Source: Bacillota bacterium
GTDB lineage: Bacteria; Bacillota; Clostridia; Acetivibrionales; DSM-1351
Direction of reading: 5' to 3'
NCBI GenBank assembly: GCA_023391425.1
Contig: JAEWAX010000041.1
Coordinates: 62,001 to 126,000, forward strand
DNA length: 64,000 bases
Shown here: piece by piece, positions 40,821 to 50,389 of the stretch
Layout: every line of letters starts with the position of its first letter
Numbering within the stretch: the first letter of the stretch is position 1
Notes under the pieces: generated by a model
What the model was told of the DNA's origin: nothing
Seen by the model: the letters and a program-made list of their open reading frames with translations, nothing else
The model's database searches: none
Made by a program: the position numbers and the translations under genes

Positions 40821-42323
40821 TCACTCTATTGTATCTTCTTTGTCTTTTGTATTTTCTTTGTCTTTTATATCTTCTTTGTCTTCTGTATTTTCGCTATCGT
40901 TCTTTATATCCTCCATAAGCTCTTTTGCAAATTCAGTTGATAAATTTGATATAAATCTTCTATTTTTTATGTTTCTAAAAATCACATTATTTTTCGGTAT
41001 TTCTTTAATAAATCCCATCGCTAAGTAAATTAATGAATATGCTGCAATCATTATTATACCTGCAATAAGACCAACCCCCTGCCCCGGAATAAGTGGCATA
41101 CTCAATATTATTATAATCATACTTACTAAAGCAAACCATGAGGTATACGGATATCCCCTCATTTGACACTTTCCATCTGGAGGGCACCCATTCCTTTTCC
41201 TTAATCGGATGTGAGTAGCCATAATTACCGCATAGGTAAATAACAAGGCAAAACCGCCAGAGCTTATTAAGAATAGATATACTCTTGGGAGCAACATCCC
41301 AAGTCCTAATCCTAAAAGCATTGAAATGCCTGAAAATAATATTCCACGTTTGGGAACATCCCTCTTATCAATCAACCACTTAGGTGCAAGTCCTTCATCT
41401 GCCAGAGACCGTATCATTCTTCCAAGTCCAAACATAGCTGCTAGCATTGTAGAAAGTATTGCCGTAATCAGTACCACATTAATTCCTGTACCAGCCCAGC
41501 CTATTCCCCATCTATTAAGGGCGGTAACCATAGGACTAACATTTTCACTTAAGTCGGCTGTTGGTACCAGTGGCAAAAGCACTGCAACTGAAAGTATATA
41601 AAATCCGACAAGGCAAATAACCGTATAATTAATTGCCTTTGGAACGGTTTTTCTGGCATTATTAGATTCGGATGCTGCTAATCCAATTACTTCAAATCCT
41701 GCATAAGCAAACATCACTATAAGCATACTTCCAGCTATACCTTTTATACCACCAGGCATTAACGACTCAGTAGCTAATGCTCCTACACCAGCTCGTGTTG
41801 TTCCTGGAAGCAATCCTACAATAAGTAATACCGCTAAAATTATAAACAAAGCTATTGCCAGCAGCTTAACTGCGGCAAGCGCACTTTCCAGTTTACTTAA
41901 CTTGTCTGCTCCCAGTAAATTAAGCAGCGTAACAGCTATTATAATTATACTGCCTAATAAAATTATAGATACTCTAGGAATCCACCCTCTTATCAACAAT
42001 GAAACAGCCGTCGCTTCACTAGACATACCAAGAACCATTCCTGTCCAATAAACCCACCCAATAACAAATCCAGTTCCCTTACCATAAGCTTGTGCAGCGA
42101 AGGTGCGAAATGAGCCTGAATCAGGATTTGCTACTGTCATTTCAGACAAAGCATAGAGTATAAAATAAACCAATATGCCCCCCAATATATATGATATTAT
42201 TATTGAAGGACCTGCAGCGTGAATGGCCAGTGATGACCCAACAAAAAATGAGCCTCCTATTACAGTCCCCACCGCCATCATTGTAAGCTGCCATGCAGAC
42301 AGACCTTTATTCTGTTTCTCCAT
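40821..42323 (-). CDS. APC-family amino acid permease
   Basis: About 500 residues, start MEKQNKGLSAWQLTMMAVGT with GGAG 6 nt upstream (an earlier ATG overlaps it). About 12 membrane segments; the first holds GTVIGGSFFVGSSLAIHAAGP, the unwound substrate-binding helix motif of APC transporters, and PDSGSFRTFAAQAYGKGTGFVIGW follows. Closest to the AAT/GABA-permease-like branch. The C-terminus ends in a hydrophilic tail of K/E/D pentads (KDKEN TKDKED) encoded by a 15-bp tandem repeat at 40829-40890. Substrate not deducible. Confidence 0.85.
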   Translation of the reverse strand: MEKQNKGLSAWQLTMMAVGTVIGGSFFVGSSLAIHAAGPSIIISYILGGILVYFILYALSEMTVANPDSGSFRTFAAQAYGKGTGFVIGWVYWTGMVLGMSSEATAVSLLIRGWIPRVSIILLGSIIIIAVTLLNLLGADKLSKLESALAAVKLLAIALFIILAVLLIVGLLPGTTRAGVGALATESLMPGGIKGIAGSMLIVMFAYAGFEVIGLAASESNNARKTVPKAINYTVICLVGFYILSVAVLLPLVPTADLSENVSPMVTALNRWGIGWAGTGINVVLITAILSTMLAAMFGLGRMIRSLADEGLAPKWLIDKRDVPKRGILFSGISMLLGLGLGMLLPRVYLFLISSGGFALLFTYAVIMATHIRLRKRNGCPPDGKCQMRGYPYTSWFALVSMIIIILSMPLIPGQGVGLIAGIIMIAAYSLIYLAMGFIKEIPKNNVIFRNIKNRRFISNLSTEFAKELMEDIKNDSENTEDKEDIKDKENTKDKEDTIE

Positions 42324-42639
42324 AATCTTCTCCATATAATGATAGTTAAAAGTATTTTTTGCTTATGATTACTTAAGTTTTTTCTAAACTATTATTCCTC
42401 AAATAAAGAAATACATTCTAAATGAATATGTTTTTGTCATAAGTGATAAATAATAATGGTTAATGTTTATTTTTAGGTTGATTTTAATTTAAATCTCTGC
42501 CAAAATAGAAAAGAACAAATGTTTCTATTTGTATAAATTAGTTATGTCAGCTTAAGAAAATAGAGTATATGATAGGGTATTTTTAACAAAGAATTCTGTA
42601 AGCGTTTATTAGTAAACAAATAATAGGAGGTCAAAGCGT
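42324..42639. other. Divergent intergenic region, 316 nt
   Basis: AT-rich region between the divergent permease and DUF2461 genes; must hold both promoters. AGGAGGTCAAAGCGT at its end is the DUF2461 ribosome binding site. No repeat or structured element noticed. Confidence 0.4.
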
Positions 42640-43320
42640 ATGAGCTTTAAAGGATTTACAGCTGAAGCACTCAAGTTTCTTTTTGAAAATAGAATGCGTA
42701 ACAGTAAAGAATGGTATGACAGTCATAAAGGAGAGTACAAAGACCTTGTATACAACCCTTTCGTACAACTTATAAACGAGCTTGCTCCTACGATGCTGGA
42801 AATTGACGAGCAGCTAATTACCATTCCTTCCAAACTTATTTCCAGAGTCCGCAGAGATACACGTTTTACAAAAGATAAAACTCTATATAGGGATAACGTT
42901 TGGCTTGTATTCTTGAGAGATAAATCTCTTATGTCAACAGCTCCCTGCTACTGGTTCGAGATAGGCCAAAAAGGTTCGAGCTATGGAATAGGCTACTATG
43001 GTGCCCAAACAGGTTCCATGTCAAACATGCGGGATATGATTATAAATAAGCACCCATTATTTTTAAAAGCCTTGAAATGCTATGAGTCACAAAGCCAATT
43101 TACTATCGGTGGCGAACTATATAAGAGAAGCAAGTTTCCCAATCAACCAGATAACCTAAAAACCTGGTTAGATAGGAAAAATATATACTTCGAATGTACA
43201 CAAAATGATTTTAAACTAGCTTTTTCAAAGGAGCTGCCACAAGTATTGAAAAAAGGCTTCAAAGATCTGAAGCCCATATACGATTTTTTATGTATGGTGG
43301 AGGCTCGTGGAAATAGCTGA
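42640..43320 (+). CDS. DUF2461 family protein
   Basis: 226 residues, full length for the family. FTAEALKFLFENRMRNSKEWYDSHKGEY, LISRVRRDTRFTKDKTLYRDNVWLVF and the GSSYGIGYYGAQTGSM segment are characteristic of DUF2461/TIGR02453. Function unknown. Strong AGGAGG upstream; monocistronic. Confidence 0.85.
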   Translation: MSFKGFTAEALKFLFENRMRNSKEWYDSHKGEYKDLVYNPFVQLINELAPTMLEIDEQLITIPSKLISRVRRDTRFTKDKTLYRDNVWLVFLRDKSLMSTAPCYWFEIGQKGSSYGIGYYGAQTGSMSNMRDMIINKHPLFLKALKCYESQSQFTIGGELYKRSKFPNQPDNLKTWLDRKNIYFECTQNDFKLAFSKELPQVLKKGFKDLKPIYDFLCMVEARGNS

Positions 43321-43415
43321 CTTATGCCATCGAAAGGTTTATCTTAGAAAAACTTACCTGGACACGCTCTCTGTGTCAACCCGAGGCAGGCACGAACCCA
43401 TGTTGATGGAGATGC

Positions 43416-43826
43416 TCACCCCTTGCGGGAAGTCTTGAGGCTGGATTTGTTTAGGGCAATGGCAGCACGGATTAGCTCCTTAAGCGCCTCCTCATCCACC
43501 TCGTCTCCCTCGTGGAAGTCGATGGCCCTCCTAGTATTCCCATCCAAACTTGAGTTAAAAACTTGCGAGGGGTCCTTCAATGATGCTCCCTTGGCGAAAG
43601 TCATCTTCACGACGCTCTTGTAAGTCTCCCCAGTACAGATCATCCCATTGTGAGACCACACAGGGGTTCCTCTCCACTTCCACTCCTCGACTACCTCCGG
43701 GTCGACCTGCCTAATCAGGTTCCGCACCTTTAAGAGCATCTGACCTCGCCAGTCGCCCAGTTCCTCAATTCTCTCGTCGATTAGTTGGGATGGGGATTTT
43801 GTCTCCTTCGTAGACTGCTCTTTCAT
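43416..43826 (-). CDS. DUF1801 family protein, GC-rich and probably acquired
   Basis: 136 residues starting MKEQSTKETKSPSQLIDERI, with GGGAGGG 7 nt upstream. VRNLIRQVDPEVVEEWKWRGTPVWSHNGMICTGETYKSVVKMTFAKGA is the DUF1801 (YdhG-like) pattern. Codons use G/C at third positions far more than neighbours (runs such as CCTCCTCATCCACCTCGTCT), as does the short 3' flank from 43370, suggesting recent transfer from a higher-GC donor. Function unknown. Confidence 0.82.
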   Translation of the reverse strand: MKEQSTKETKSPSQLIDERIEELGDWRGQMLLKVRNLIRQVDPEVVEEWKWRGTPVWSHNGMICTGETYKSVVKMTFAKGASLKDPSQVFNSSLDGNTRRAIDFHEGDEVDEEALKELIRAAIALNKSSLKTSRKG

Positions 43827-44117
43827 AGTAAAACCCTCCCTTAGCATATAATTGTTCGCAATAAAACCTTCAACTAATCCTTATTATTTTATACTTATAT
43901 TGTTAACCTTAATCTCCAACTGTATTCAACTTTATTTTTCGGGTCAATAAAGCAACTATCTTCATGTGCGTCAATGATACAAAAAATATGTTACTTGAAA
44001 CTGGCAAGGCGTTGGTGCGAGTATGGGCTAAAGTATCAAAAAATCTGCAACCACTCTTTGCTTGATTTAGTATTGATTCTAACTTACACTTAACACAAGG
44101 AAAAGGAGATGCTTTTT

Positions 44118-44795
44118 ATGTTTGATACAAAGAGATTCGGCGCGCATATCTCGAGGCTTCGCAAGAAAGCAGACATGACACAATCAGAACTTGCAGAACG
44201 GCTTAACCTGACACGCCAAGCAATATCAAAGTATGAATGTGGTGATAGTTTTCCTGATATTTCAATTTTAATTACAATTGCAAATATCTTTGATATCACT
44301 CTCGATGAACTTATTGGCTCAGGGCACCCAACTGAAAAAGAAGCAGCTATTCTTGAAGGAGCAGCAGGGGGTAAAGATTTATCCGGCACATTGGATAGAG
44401 AATCCATCCGCGATATTGTTAATATTGCACCACTTTTAAAACCCAGTTTACTTGACAAAATGGCGACTGGTCTCGCAAACCATGGAATAGATATATCCAG
44501 CATTATCTGTCTTGCAGAATATATGAATAATGAAACGGTTGTTAAACTGCTTGAAAACGCAACCTTTGATACCCTAAGCGAAGAATTGCTTGAAAAGTTA
44601 ATTCCGTTTCTTGATGTTTATTCTAATACGGTGATATTTCAAAAAATACTTGATGGTGAACTTGATTACAGACTCATTCGAATTATGCTACCATATCAGG
44701 AATATATTTATACACAAGTTGAAGCTGCTGTTCTTTATGGTGCTCTTGATAAAAAAGCGCTAGATATTTTAAGAGAGTGGAAAAATAAATTATAA
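44118..44795 (+). CDS. XRE-family transcriptional regulator
   Basis: 225 residues from MFDTKRFGAHISRLRKKADM; AAGGAG is 9 nt upstream of this ATG. Residues about 7-60 form an HTH_3 domain (MTQSELAERLNLTRQAISKYECGDSFPD...DITLDELI). The C-terminal ~150 residues are helical and unknown, possibly a sensing domain. 27 nt before a MATE transporter gene in the same direction, so it probably controls that exporter. Confidence 0.88.
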   Translation: MFDTKRFGAHISRLRKKADMTQSELAERLNLTRQAISKYECGDSFPDISILITIANIFDITLDELIGSGHPTEKEAAILEGAAGGKDLSGTLDRESIRDIVNIAPLLKPSLLDKMATGLANHGIDISSIICLAEYMNNETVVKLLENATFDTLSEELLEKLIPFLDVYSNTVIFQKILDGELDYRLIRIMLPYQEYIYTQVEAAVLYGALDKKALDILREWKNKL

Positions 44796-44822
44796 AAAAA
44801 TAAGTGAGGAACGAGAATTTAT

Positions 44823-46193
44823 ATGGATGACAAAAGAATAGAATTATTAAGCAGGGCCCCTGTAGTGAAAGCAATTTTTTCAATGTCTATTCCTGTTGTA
44901 ATGGGAATGATGATTCAAGTATTTTACAACCTTGTAGACATCTATTTTATTGGAAAACTTGAGGATCCAAATCAGCTTGCAGCTGCAAACATAACAACAC
45001 CCTTATTCATGTTTATGATGGCAGTCTCTGGGATTGTTGGAACAGGAGCTGCTTCTTACATATCAAGATGCCTCGGTAAATCAGATTATGAAAAAGCCAG
45101 TAAAGTCCTTTCTACAGGTACCGTCATATGTCTTTGTTTAAGTTTACTGTTTACTGTTTTCGGGAGTATCTTCATTAAACCAATTGTAAATGCTTTAGGA
45201 GCAAGTGAAATGACATTTCCCTTTGCATTGAATTACACCTTGATACTGCTTTTTGGGGCAGCAGTGATTATGTGTAATTTTGCTTTGAGTCAATTAATTC
45301 GAAGTGAAGGATCTGTTGTTACATCAATGCTTGGCATGCTTATCGGTACAATAATAAATATAATTTTAAATCCTATTTTTATTTTTGTATTCAATATGGG
45401 TGTTAAAGGGTCAGCAATTGCAACGGTACTTGGTAATGGATTTGGACTTGTTTATTACATAATATTTTATTTGCGCGGCAAGTCAATTGTGAAATTTAAA
45501 CTTCGGAATATTTCTCCACAAAAAGACATTTTGAAAGAGATACTTACAATCGGTACTCCTGCATCTATTAGTCAATTTCTGATGGGCGTAGCAGTAATGC
45601 TTTGTAATAATCTGGCTGTTGCATATGGAAACAATACAGTTGCAGGAATGGGTGTAGCTTCCAAAATCATGACAATCGGTACATTTATTTTTATGGGATT
45701 TTCCGCAGGCTGCCAACCACTGATAGGATATAGCTTCGGTGCGAAAAACTATGGACGTATACAGGAAATCATAAAAAAAGGGATGCTGACTACCAGCTTA
45801 ATCGGTATTGTATTAATTATATTGTTTGGCATTTTTACAAAGGAACTTATTTCTTTTTTCACGCCGCTACCAGATGTCATTCAGCAAGGATGTGTCCTCC
45901 TTCGGGGATTTATGTGGTCACTTCCTGTATTCGGTGCGCAGATGATAGGTACAGTGACTGTACAGGCAATGGGAAAAGGCGGCGCATCGCTGTTTCTATC
46001 AGTAGCAAGGCAAGGTGTGTTTTACATTCCCATTCTGTTTATACTTAATAGCATCTTTGGATTAAATGGTTTGATTTTTGCACAACCATTAGCAGACTTA
46101 CTGGCGCTTCTCCTTGCAATTGCTGTACTAAGTATTATCATAAAAAAGAATAAGTTATCAATAACATCACCTATATATACTACATCTACCTAG
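44823..46193 (+). CDS. MATE-family multidrug/Na+ antiporter
   Basis: 456 residues, about 12 membrane segments in two homologous halves (PVVMGMMIQVFYNLVDIYFIG in the first, SISQFLMGVAVMLCNNLAVAYG in the second), DinF/MepA-like. Exports cationic compounds in exchange for Na+ or H+. Downstream of the XRE regulator and ended by a terminator at 46298-46332. Substrate not deducible. Confidence 0.9.
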   Translation: MDDKRIELLSRAPVVKAIFSMSIPVVMGMMIQVFYNLVDIYFIGKLEDPNQLAAANITTPLFMFMMAVSGIVGTGAASYISRCLGKSDYEKASKVLSTGTVICLCLSLLFTVFGSIFIKPIVNALGASEMTFPFALNYTLILLFGAAVIMCNFALSQLIRSEGSVVTSMLGMLIGTIINIILNPIFIFVFNMGVKGSAIATVLGNGFGLVYYIIFYLRGKSIVKFKLRNISPQKDILKEILTIGTPASISQFLMGVAVMLCNNLAVAYGNNTVAGMGVASKIMTIGTFIFMGFSAGCQPLIGYSFGAKNYGRIQEIIKKGMLTTSLIGIVLIILFGIFTKELISFFTPLPDVIQQGCVLLRGFMWSLPVFGAQMIGTVTVQAMGKGGASLFLSVARQGVFYIPILFILNSIFGLNGLIFAQPLADLLALLLAIAVLSIIIKKNKLSITSPIYTTST

Positions 46194-46297
46194 TAGAGGC
46201 TCACAGAAATAGCTAATGGGCAATATAGGATTTTTTATCACCTTGCTCAGTAGGAATTTTAAGAGACAATGTTGACCTCTACATTCTAAGTTCCAAC

Positions 46298-46332
46298 AAA
46301 AATGCCGCTAAATCATCTCTAGCGGCATTTTT
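46298..46332. terminator. Bidirectional terminator between MATE gene and rpsR
   Basis: Stem AAAAATGCCGCTA / TAGCGGCATTTTT (13 bp) with a 9-nt loop. Serves the plus-strand MATE gene and the minus-strand rpsF-ssb-rpsR operon. Confidence 0.9.
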
Positions 46333-46354
46333 ATATTAAAAATTAAATTTCTTA

Positions 46355-46648
46355 TCAGTCTGTAGTAAATGGAAGCAAAGCAATATGTCTTGCTCTCTTT
46401 ATAGCACTTGTTAACTGACGTTGGTGTTTTGCACAGTTTCCTGATATTCTTCTAGGAAGAATCTTACCTTTTTCAGAAACGTACTTCCTGATTTTAGCAA
46501 CATCCTTATAATCTATATCAGTAGCTTTATCAACACAGAATGAGCAAACTTTTCTTTTAGCTCTTCTCATTCTCATGCCGCCTTTACCTTCGCCCTTATC
46601 ATAAGAATCTCTATCATTTCTCTTATTATCTCTCTTTGGTCCTGGCAT
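46355..46648 (-). CDS. rpsR: Ribosomal protein bS18
   Basis: 97 residues with a basic, Gly/Arg-rich N-terminus and the conserved core KVCSFCVDKATDIDYKDV...ISEKGKILPRRISGNCAKHQRQLTSAIKRARHIALLPF-type pattern. Contains Cys pair CSFC (zinc-binding form). Last gene of rpsF-ssb-rpsR. Confidence 0.98.
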   Translation of the reverse strand: MPGPKRDNKRNDRDSYDKGEGKGGMRMRRAKRKVCSFCVDKATDIDYKDVAKIRKYVSEKGKILPRRISGNCAKHQRQLTSAIKRARHIALLPFTTD

Positions 46649-46743
46649 TTAAATGTTCTCCTTTCAAGTACCATCTTTATGGCACTTATTTTCATTTATA
46701 AACAACTCGTAAATTCATACTTTGAGAGAATCAAACTACCATA

Positions 46744-47175
46744 TTAAAATGGTAACTCATCATCTTCATCCATTGGATAGAATCCATCACCTGATGCTGC
46801 AGGGGTCTCTGAGTATGATCTCGAACCACCAGCATTACCACCAATATCTCCGCTACCTCTTTTAGAATCAGCGAAATATGTCTCATCTGCTACTACTTCA
46901 GTAACATAGTGACGTTTTCCTTCATTGTCATCCCATGTTCTAGTTTGAATTCTTCCAACTACAGCAACTTGCTGACCTTTTGTGAAATATTTTCCACAAA
47001 ACTCTGCAGTCTTGCTCCACGCGACAACATTAATGAAATCAGCTTGTGGCTGACCTTCCTTAGCACCACGTCTATTTACAGCAATTGTAAAACTTGCAAC
47101 TGCAGTATTGTTTCCACTAGTGTATCTTAGGTCAGGGTCTTTTGTAAGTCTTCCCATTAAAATAACTTTGTTCAT
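46744..47175 (-). CDS. ssb: Single-stranded DNA-binding protein
   Basis: 143 residues: MNKVILMGRLTKDPDLRYTS start, OB-fold core with FINVVAWSKTAEFCGKYFTKGQQVAVVGRIQTR, Gly/Ser-rich linker, and the acidic tip DEDDELPF that binds partner proteins. Between rpsF and rpsR as in all Firmicutes. Confidence 0.98.
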   Translation of the reverse strand: MNKVILMGRLTKDPDLRYTSGNNTAVASFTIAVNRRGAKEGQPQADFINVVAWSKTAEFCGKYFTKGQQVAVVGRIQTRTWDDNEGKRHYVTEVVADETYFADSKRGSGDIGGNAGGSRSYSETPAASGDGFYPMDEDDELPF

Positions 47176-47186
47176 ATACCCACCTA

Positions 47187-47471
47187 CTAATCCTTATTTA
47201 TTATGATATACTTAAGAATTCCTTCAGTGATTTTATACACTCTCTCTAATTCAGCAGGAAAATCTGGGTTTGATGAAAAGTTAACTAGCACGTAGTAACC
47301 TTCGTTCTTGTCCTGAATCAAATAAGCTAACTTTCTCTTACCCCACTCATCAATACTTTCAAGCTGAGCAGAAGTCTCAATCATAGTCTTAAACTTTTCA
47401 ACAAGAGCTTTTGTGTTTTCTTCTCCAACCTCTGGATTGATAATAAAGATAGTTTCATACTTCTTTAACAT
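47187..47471 (-). CDS. rpsF: Ribosomal protein bS6
   Basis: 94 residues: KKYETIFIINPEVGEENTKAL, WGKRKLAYLIQDKNEGYYVLVNF, full length. Pairs with bS18 on the 30S platform. First gene of the operon; a leader motif at 47481-47522 may mediate feedback by the S6:S18 complex. Confidence 0.98.
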   Translation of the reverse strand: MLKKYETIFIINPEVGEENTKALVEKFKTMIETSAQLESIDEWGKRKLAYLIQDKNEGYYVLVNFSSNPDFPAELERVYKITEGILKYIIINKD

Positions 47472-47480
47472 TATTGGTCA

Positions 47481-47522
47481 CCTCCCCTCGGACTCAACGG
47501 CTCTGTCACAAGAGTACAGAGC
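47481..47522 (-). promoter_or_regulatory. Candidate S6:S18-binding leader of rpsF
   Basis: Minus strand: 7-bp hairpin GCTCTGT / ACAGAGC followed by CCGTTGAGTCCGAGG just before the GGGGAGGTGA ribosome binding site. A CCG next to a stem in rpsF leaders is the known S6:S18 autoregulatory motif; I match it from memory of the motif only. Confidence 0.45.
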
Positions 47523-47861
47523 AAGGATGTAAAATATTTTTTATTTAACATACAATTTTGTATTCTATCATAAAAAGTTGTAATTAACAAGAACTATTTT
47601 TTCCACCTAAGTTTTGCTTTACATTTCGCCTTACTTTTTATTCATTATCTTACTAATCTTTGTACTATATAACTACTAAAGTTCATGCTTTATACTTACT
47701 AACCTTATACTCAGTCCTTGATGACCGTACTACCCAGGATAAGCTTCTGCAGTTCTTTTCCTACTAAATACCCCTTTTTACCTTTTCTCTTTAATAATTA
47801 ATTAAGATATATTTAATTGTTAAATATATGAATCTGTTATAATATTGATATATAAGTAGGT

Positions 47862-47909
47862 TTCTTAGCTTCAGCAGGAGATTCTGTGTTCTCATTGAAT
47901 CTTAGAAAT
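47862..47909. repeat. Hairpin repeat TTCAGCAGGAG..CTCAT..GAA, copy 2
   Basis: TTCTTAGCTTCAGCAGGAGA, 7 nt, TTCTCATTGAATCTTAGAA: arms pair as TTCA/TGAA, GGAGA/TTCTC and flanking TTCT(T)A/TTAGAA. Same layout as 38692-38733 with sequence drift. Confidence 0.5.
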
Positions 47910-48020
47910 CTCAATCCATGGTTGTAGCACTGCTTTCTGTTACTTAATGAAGTGGGAGTATCAGTGGTGTTAGTTATCGGTTAAGGGTTTATAATTACAT
48001 CCAAACTATGAGGTGTTTAC

Positions 48021-50273
48021 ATGCGAAAAAATTATATTGATATAGTTAAAAATATTGTAAATGGCGATTGTAAGGATCCACATGTTTTTCTAGGAATGCA
48101 TGTTATCAGTGGTAAAGGAAAAAAGTTAGATATTGCTGTCAGGGCATACTATTGCAATGCTAAGTTTGTTGAGCTTATAGAGGTTTCATCCAATACAGCT
48201 TTTCCTATGACTAAGCTATGTGATGAGGGGATTTTTGAGATAATCTTTCCAAGTAGAAAAGAAATTTTTGAATATACGCTAAAAATAACCGACAACAATG
48301 ACAACAGCTTTATTACTCATGATCCATATAGTTTTTGGCCTGTAATATCAGAATATGATATTCACCTTTTTAGTCAAGGAAATCACCATAGAATTTTTGA
48401 TAAGCTTGGCGCACATATAATGACCATTAATAATGTAACAGGTACTCTTTTCTCGGTGTGGGCTCCATGTGCTAGAAGAGTTAGCGTTATTGGAAGCTTT
48501 AATCAGTGGGATGGTCGCAGGCATCAGATGAGAGAGTTAGGTGCATCTGGAATTTGGGAGTTATTTATTCCGTTAGTATCACAGGGTGATTTGTATCAAT
48601 TTGAAATCAAAACACCAGCTGGACAATTATGTGTTAAGTCTGATCCATATGCGTATTATTCAGAGGTACGTCCAGCCAAAGCATCAATAGTCCATATCTT
48701 AGACAATTATGCCTGGAAGGATTCAGACTGGCTGACTCAGCGTGAAGGAAAGGACGTTTTCTCAGAACCATTATCTATTTATGAAATGCATCTGGGCTCT
48801 TGGTCTACCGCAGTTGAGCCTGATGAAAATGGTGATATATTTTTAAATTACAGGGTAATTGCTGATAGGTTAATTCCATATATAAAGTACATGGGTTATA
48901 CCCATATTGAACTGCTTCCTGTTACAGAATACCCCTTTGATGGTTCTTGGGGATATCAGGTTACTGGGTACTATTCTGTAACTAGCAGATATGGCACTCC
49001 GCAAGATTTCATGTACTTTGTTGATCAATGTCATCAAAATGGTATAGGAATTATCTTGGATTGGGTACCTGCTCATTTTCCAAAGGATGCTAATGGATTG
49101 GCACGCTTTGATGGCACAGCAGTCTATGAGCATGCCGATCCTAGGCAGGGAGAACATCCCGAATGGGGAACATTAATTTTTAATTATGGAAGATCAGAGG
49201 TTAGAAATTTCCTTGTTTCAAATGCAGTGTTTTGGTTTGAGAAATATCATATTGATGGCCTCCGAGTCGATGCCGTAGCCTCAATGATTTATCTTGATTA
49301 CGTTAAAAAGCCTGGACAATGGGTTCCTAATAAATATGGTGGAAACATGAACTTGGAGGCTGTTGATTTTCTAAAGCAGTTAAACACTACTGTTTTTAGT
49401 TATTTTAAGGGTATAATGATGATTGCAGAGGAATCCTCCTCATGGCCTATGATAACTAAACCACCTTATATGGGTGGCTTAGGCTTTACCTTTAAATGGA
49501 ATATGGGCTGGATGAATGATTTCCTCAAATACGTCAGTATGGATCCTATTTACAGAAGGTACCATCACAACAATATTACCTTTTCCTTAATGTATGCCTT
49601 TACTGAAAATTTCATACTTGTGCTCTCACATGATGAGGTTGTTCATGGAAAATGCTCTATGCTAAGCAAGATGCCTGGTGACTATTGGCAAAAATTTGCA
49701 GGACTCAGAGTAACGTATGGTTACACGTTTGGCCATCCTGGAAAGAAACTATCCTTTATGGGTAATGAGTTCGGTCAGTTCATAGAATGGGATGAGAAAA
49801 AAGGTCTTGATTGGCACTTGCTTGATTATGAAATGCATAAGAAAATGCAAACCTTTGTGCGTGATTTAAATAGTCTATACACAAGTGAAAAGGCCCTTTA
49901 TCAAGTGGATTTTAGTTATGACGGCTTTGAGTGGATAGACTGTAACGACAATGAGCATAGCATTATCTCCTTTATACGAAAAGGCATAGACTACCATGAT
50001 ATGCTGATTTTTGTATGTAATTTCACCCCCATGGGGAACGACGGCTACTGTATCGGAGCTCCATTTGACTTAGATTATGAACTTCTGCTTAATAGCAACT
50101 ATGAGAAGTATGGTGGATATGATGCCGATGCAGAAAATGTTATTTATAAGGCCGAGCATGAGCCTTTGCATGGTAGACCTTGTAGACTAAGGCTTACCGT
50201 GCCTCCTCTTAGTGTACTAGTATTTAGACCACTGTTTAAGGAAACAGTTAAAGAAACTAAAGAATTAGAATAA
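48021..50273 (+). CDS. glgB: 1,4-alpha-glucan branching enzyme GlgB
   Basis: 750 residues, the long form with an N-terminal extra domain, CBM48 (GTLFSVWAPCARRVSVIGSFNQWDGRRHQM), GH13 core (PVTEYPFDGSWGYQVTGYYS, nucleophile region HIDGLRVDAVASM, acid/base IAEESSSWP, LSHDEVVHG) and C-terminal beta domain. Introduces alpha-1,6 branches in glycogen. GAGGTGTTTAC upstream. Other glg genes are not in this window; it stands alone with its own terminator. Confidence 0.97.
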   Translation: MRKNYIDIVKNIVNGDCKDPHVFLGMHVISGKGKKLDIAVRAYYCNAKFVELIEVSSNTAFPMTKLCDEGIFEIIFPSRKEIFEYTLKITDNNDNSFITHDPYSFWPVISEYDIHLFSQGNHHRIFDKLGAHIMTINNVTGTLFSVWAPCARRVSVIGSFNQWDGRRHQMRELGASGIWELFIPLVSQGDLYQFEIKTPAGQLCVKSDPYAYYSEVRPAKASIVHILDNYAWKDSDWLTQREGKDVFSEPLSIYEMHLGSWSTAVEPDENGDIFLNYRVIADRLIPYIKYMGYTHIELLPVTEYPFDGSWGYQVTGYYSVTSRYGTPQDFMYFVDQCHQNGIGIILDWVPAHFPKDANGLARFDGTAVYEHADPRQGEHPEWGTLIFNYGRSEVRNFLVSNAVFWFEKYHIDGLRVDAVASMIYLDYVKKPGQWVPNKYGGNMNLEAVDFLKQLNTTVFSYFKGIMMIAEESSSWPMITKPPYMGGLGFTFKWNMGWMNDFLKYVSMDPIYRRYHHNNITFSLMYAFTENFILVLSHDEVVHGKCSMLSKMPGDYWQKFAGLRVTYGYTFGHPGKKLSFMGNEFGQFIEWDEKKGLDWHLLDYEMHKKMQTFVRDLNSLYTSEKALYQVDFSYDGFEWIDCNDNEHSIISFIRKGIDYHDMLIFVCNFTPMGNDGYCIGAPFDLDYELLLNSNYEKYGGYDADAENVIYKAEHEPLHGRPCRLRLTVPPLSVLVFRPLFKETVKETKELE

Positions 50274-50296
50274 AATATATGATGATATGCTTTTAA

Positions 50297-50348
50297 GGGG
50301 CTATCTCAAACAATAGAATTTAAATGTCTATTATTTTAAGATAGCCCC
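50297..50348. terminator. Bidirectional terminator between glgB and the nucleoside operon
   Basis: GGGGCTATCT / AGATAGCCCC (10 bp) extended inward by AATAGA/TCTATT. Flanked by TTTTAA on one side and AATATCTTTTATAC on the other. Confidence 0.8.
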
Positions 50349-50389
50349 AATATCTTTTATACTTGTAAAATCGCTAAATATCTTTTAAC

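Larger units (their letters stand above)
47472..48020. other. Divergent intergenic region, 549 nt
   Basis: Between rpsF (minus) and glgB (plus). Holds the candidate S6:S18 leader (47481-47522), a hairpin repeat (47862-47909), and a TATAAT-like sequence at 47838-47843 without a well-spaced -35 that could belong to glgB. The middle is plain AT-rich sequence. Confidence 0.45.

Noticed and set aside
43964..44065. 33-codon plus-strand ORF beginning MCVNDTKNMLLETGKALVRV
   Set aside because: No ribosome binding site and no recognisable homology; not strong enough to call.
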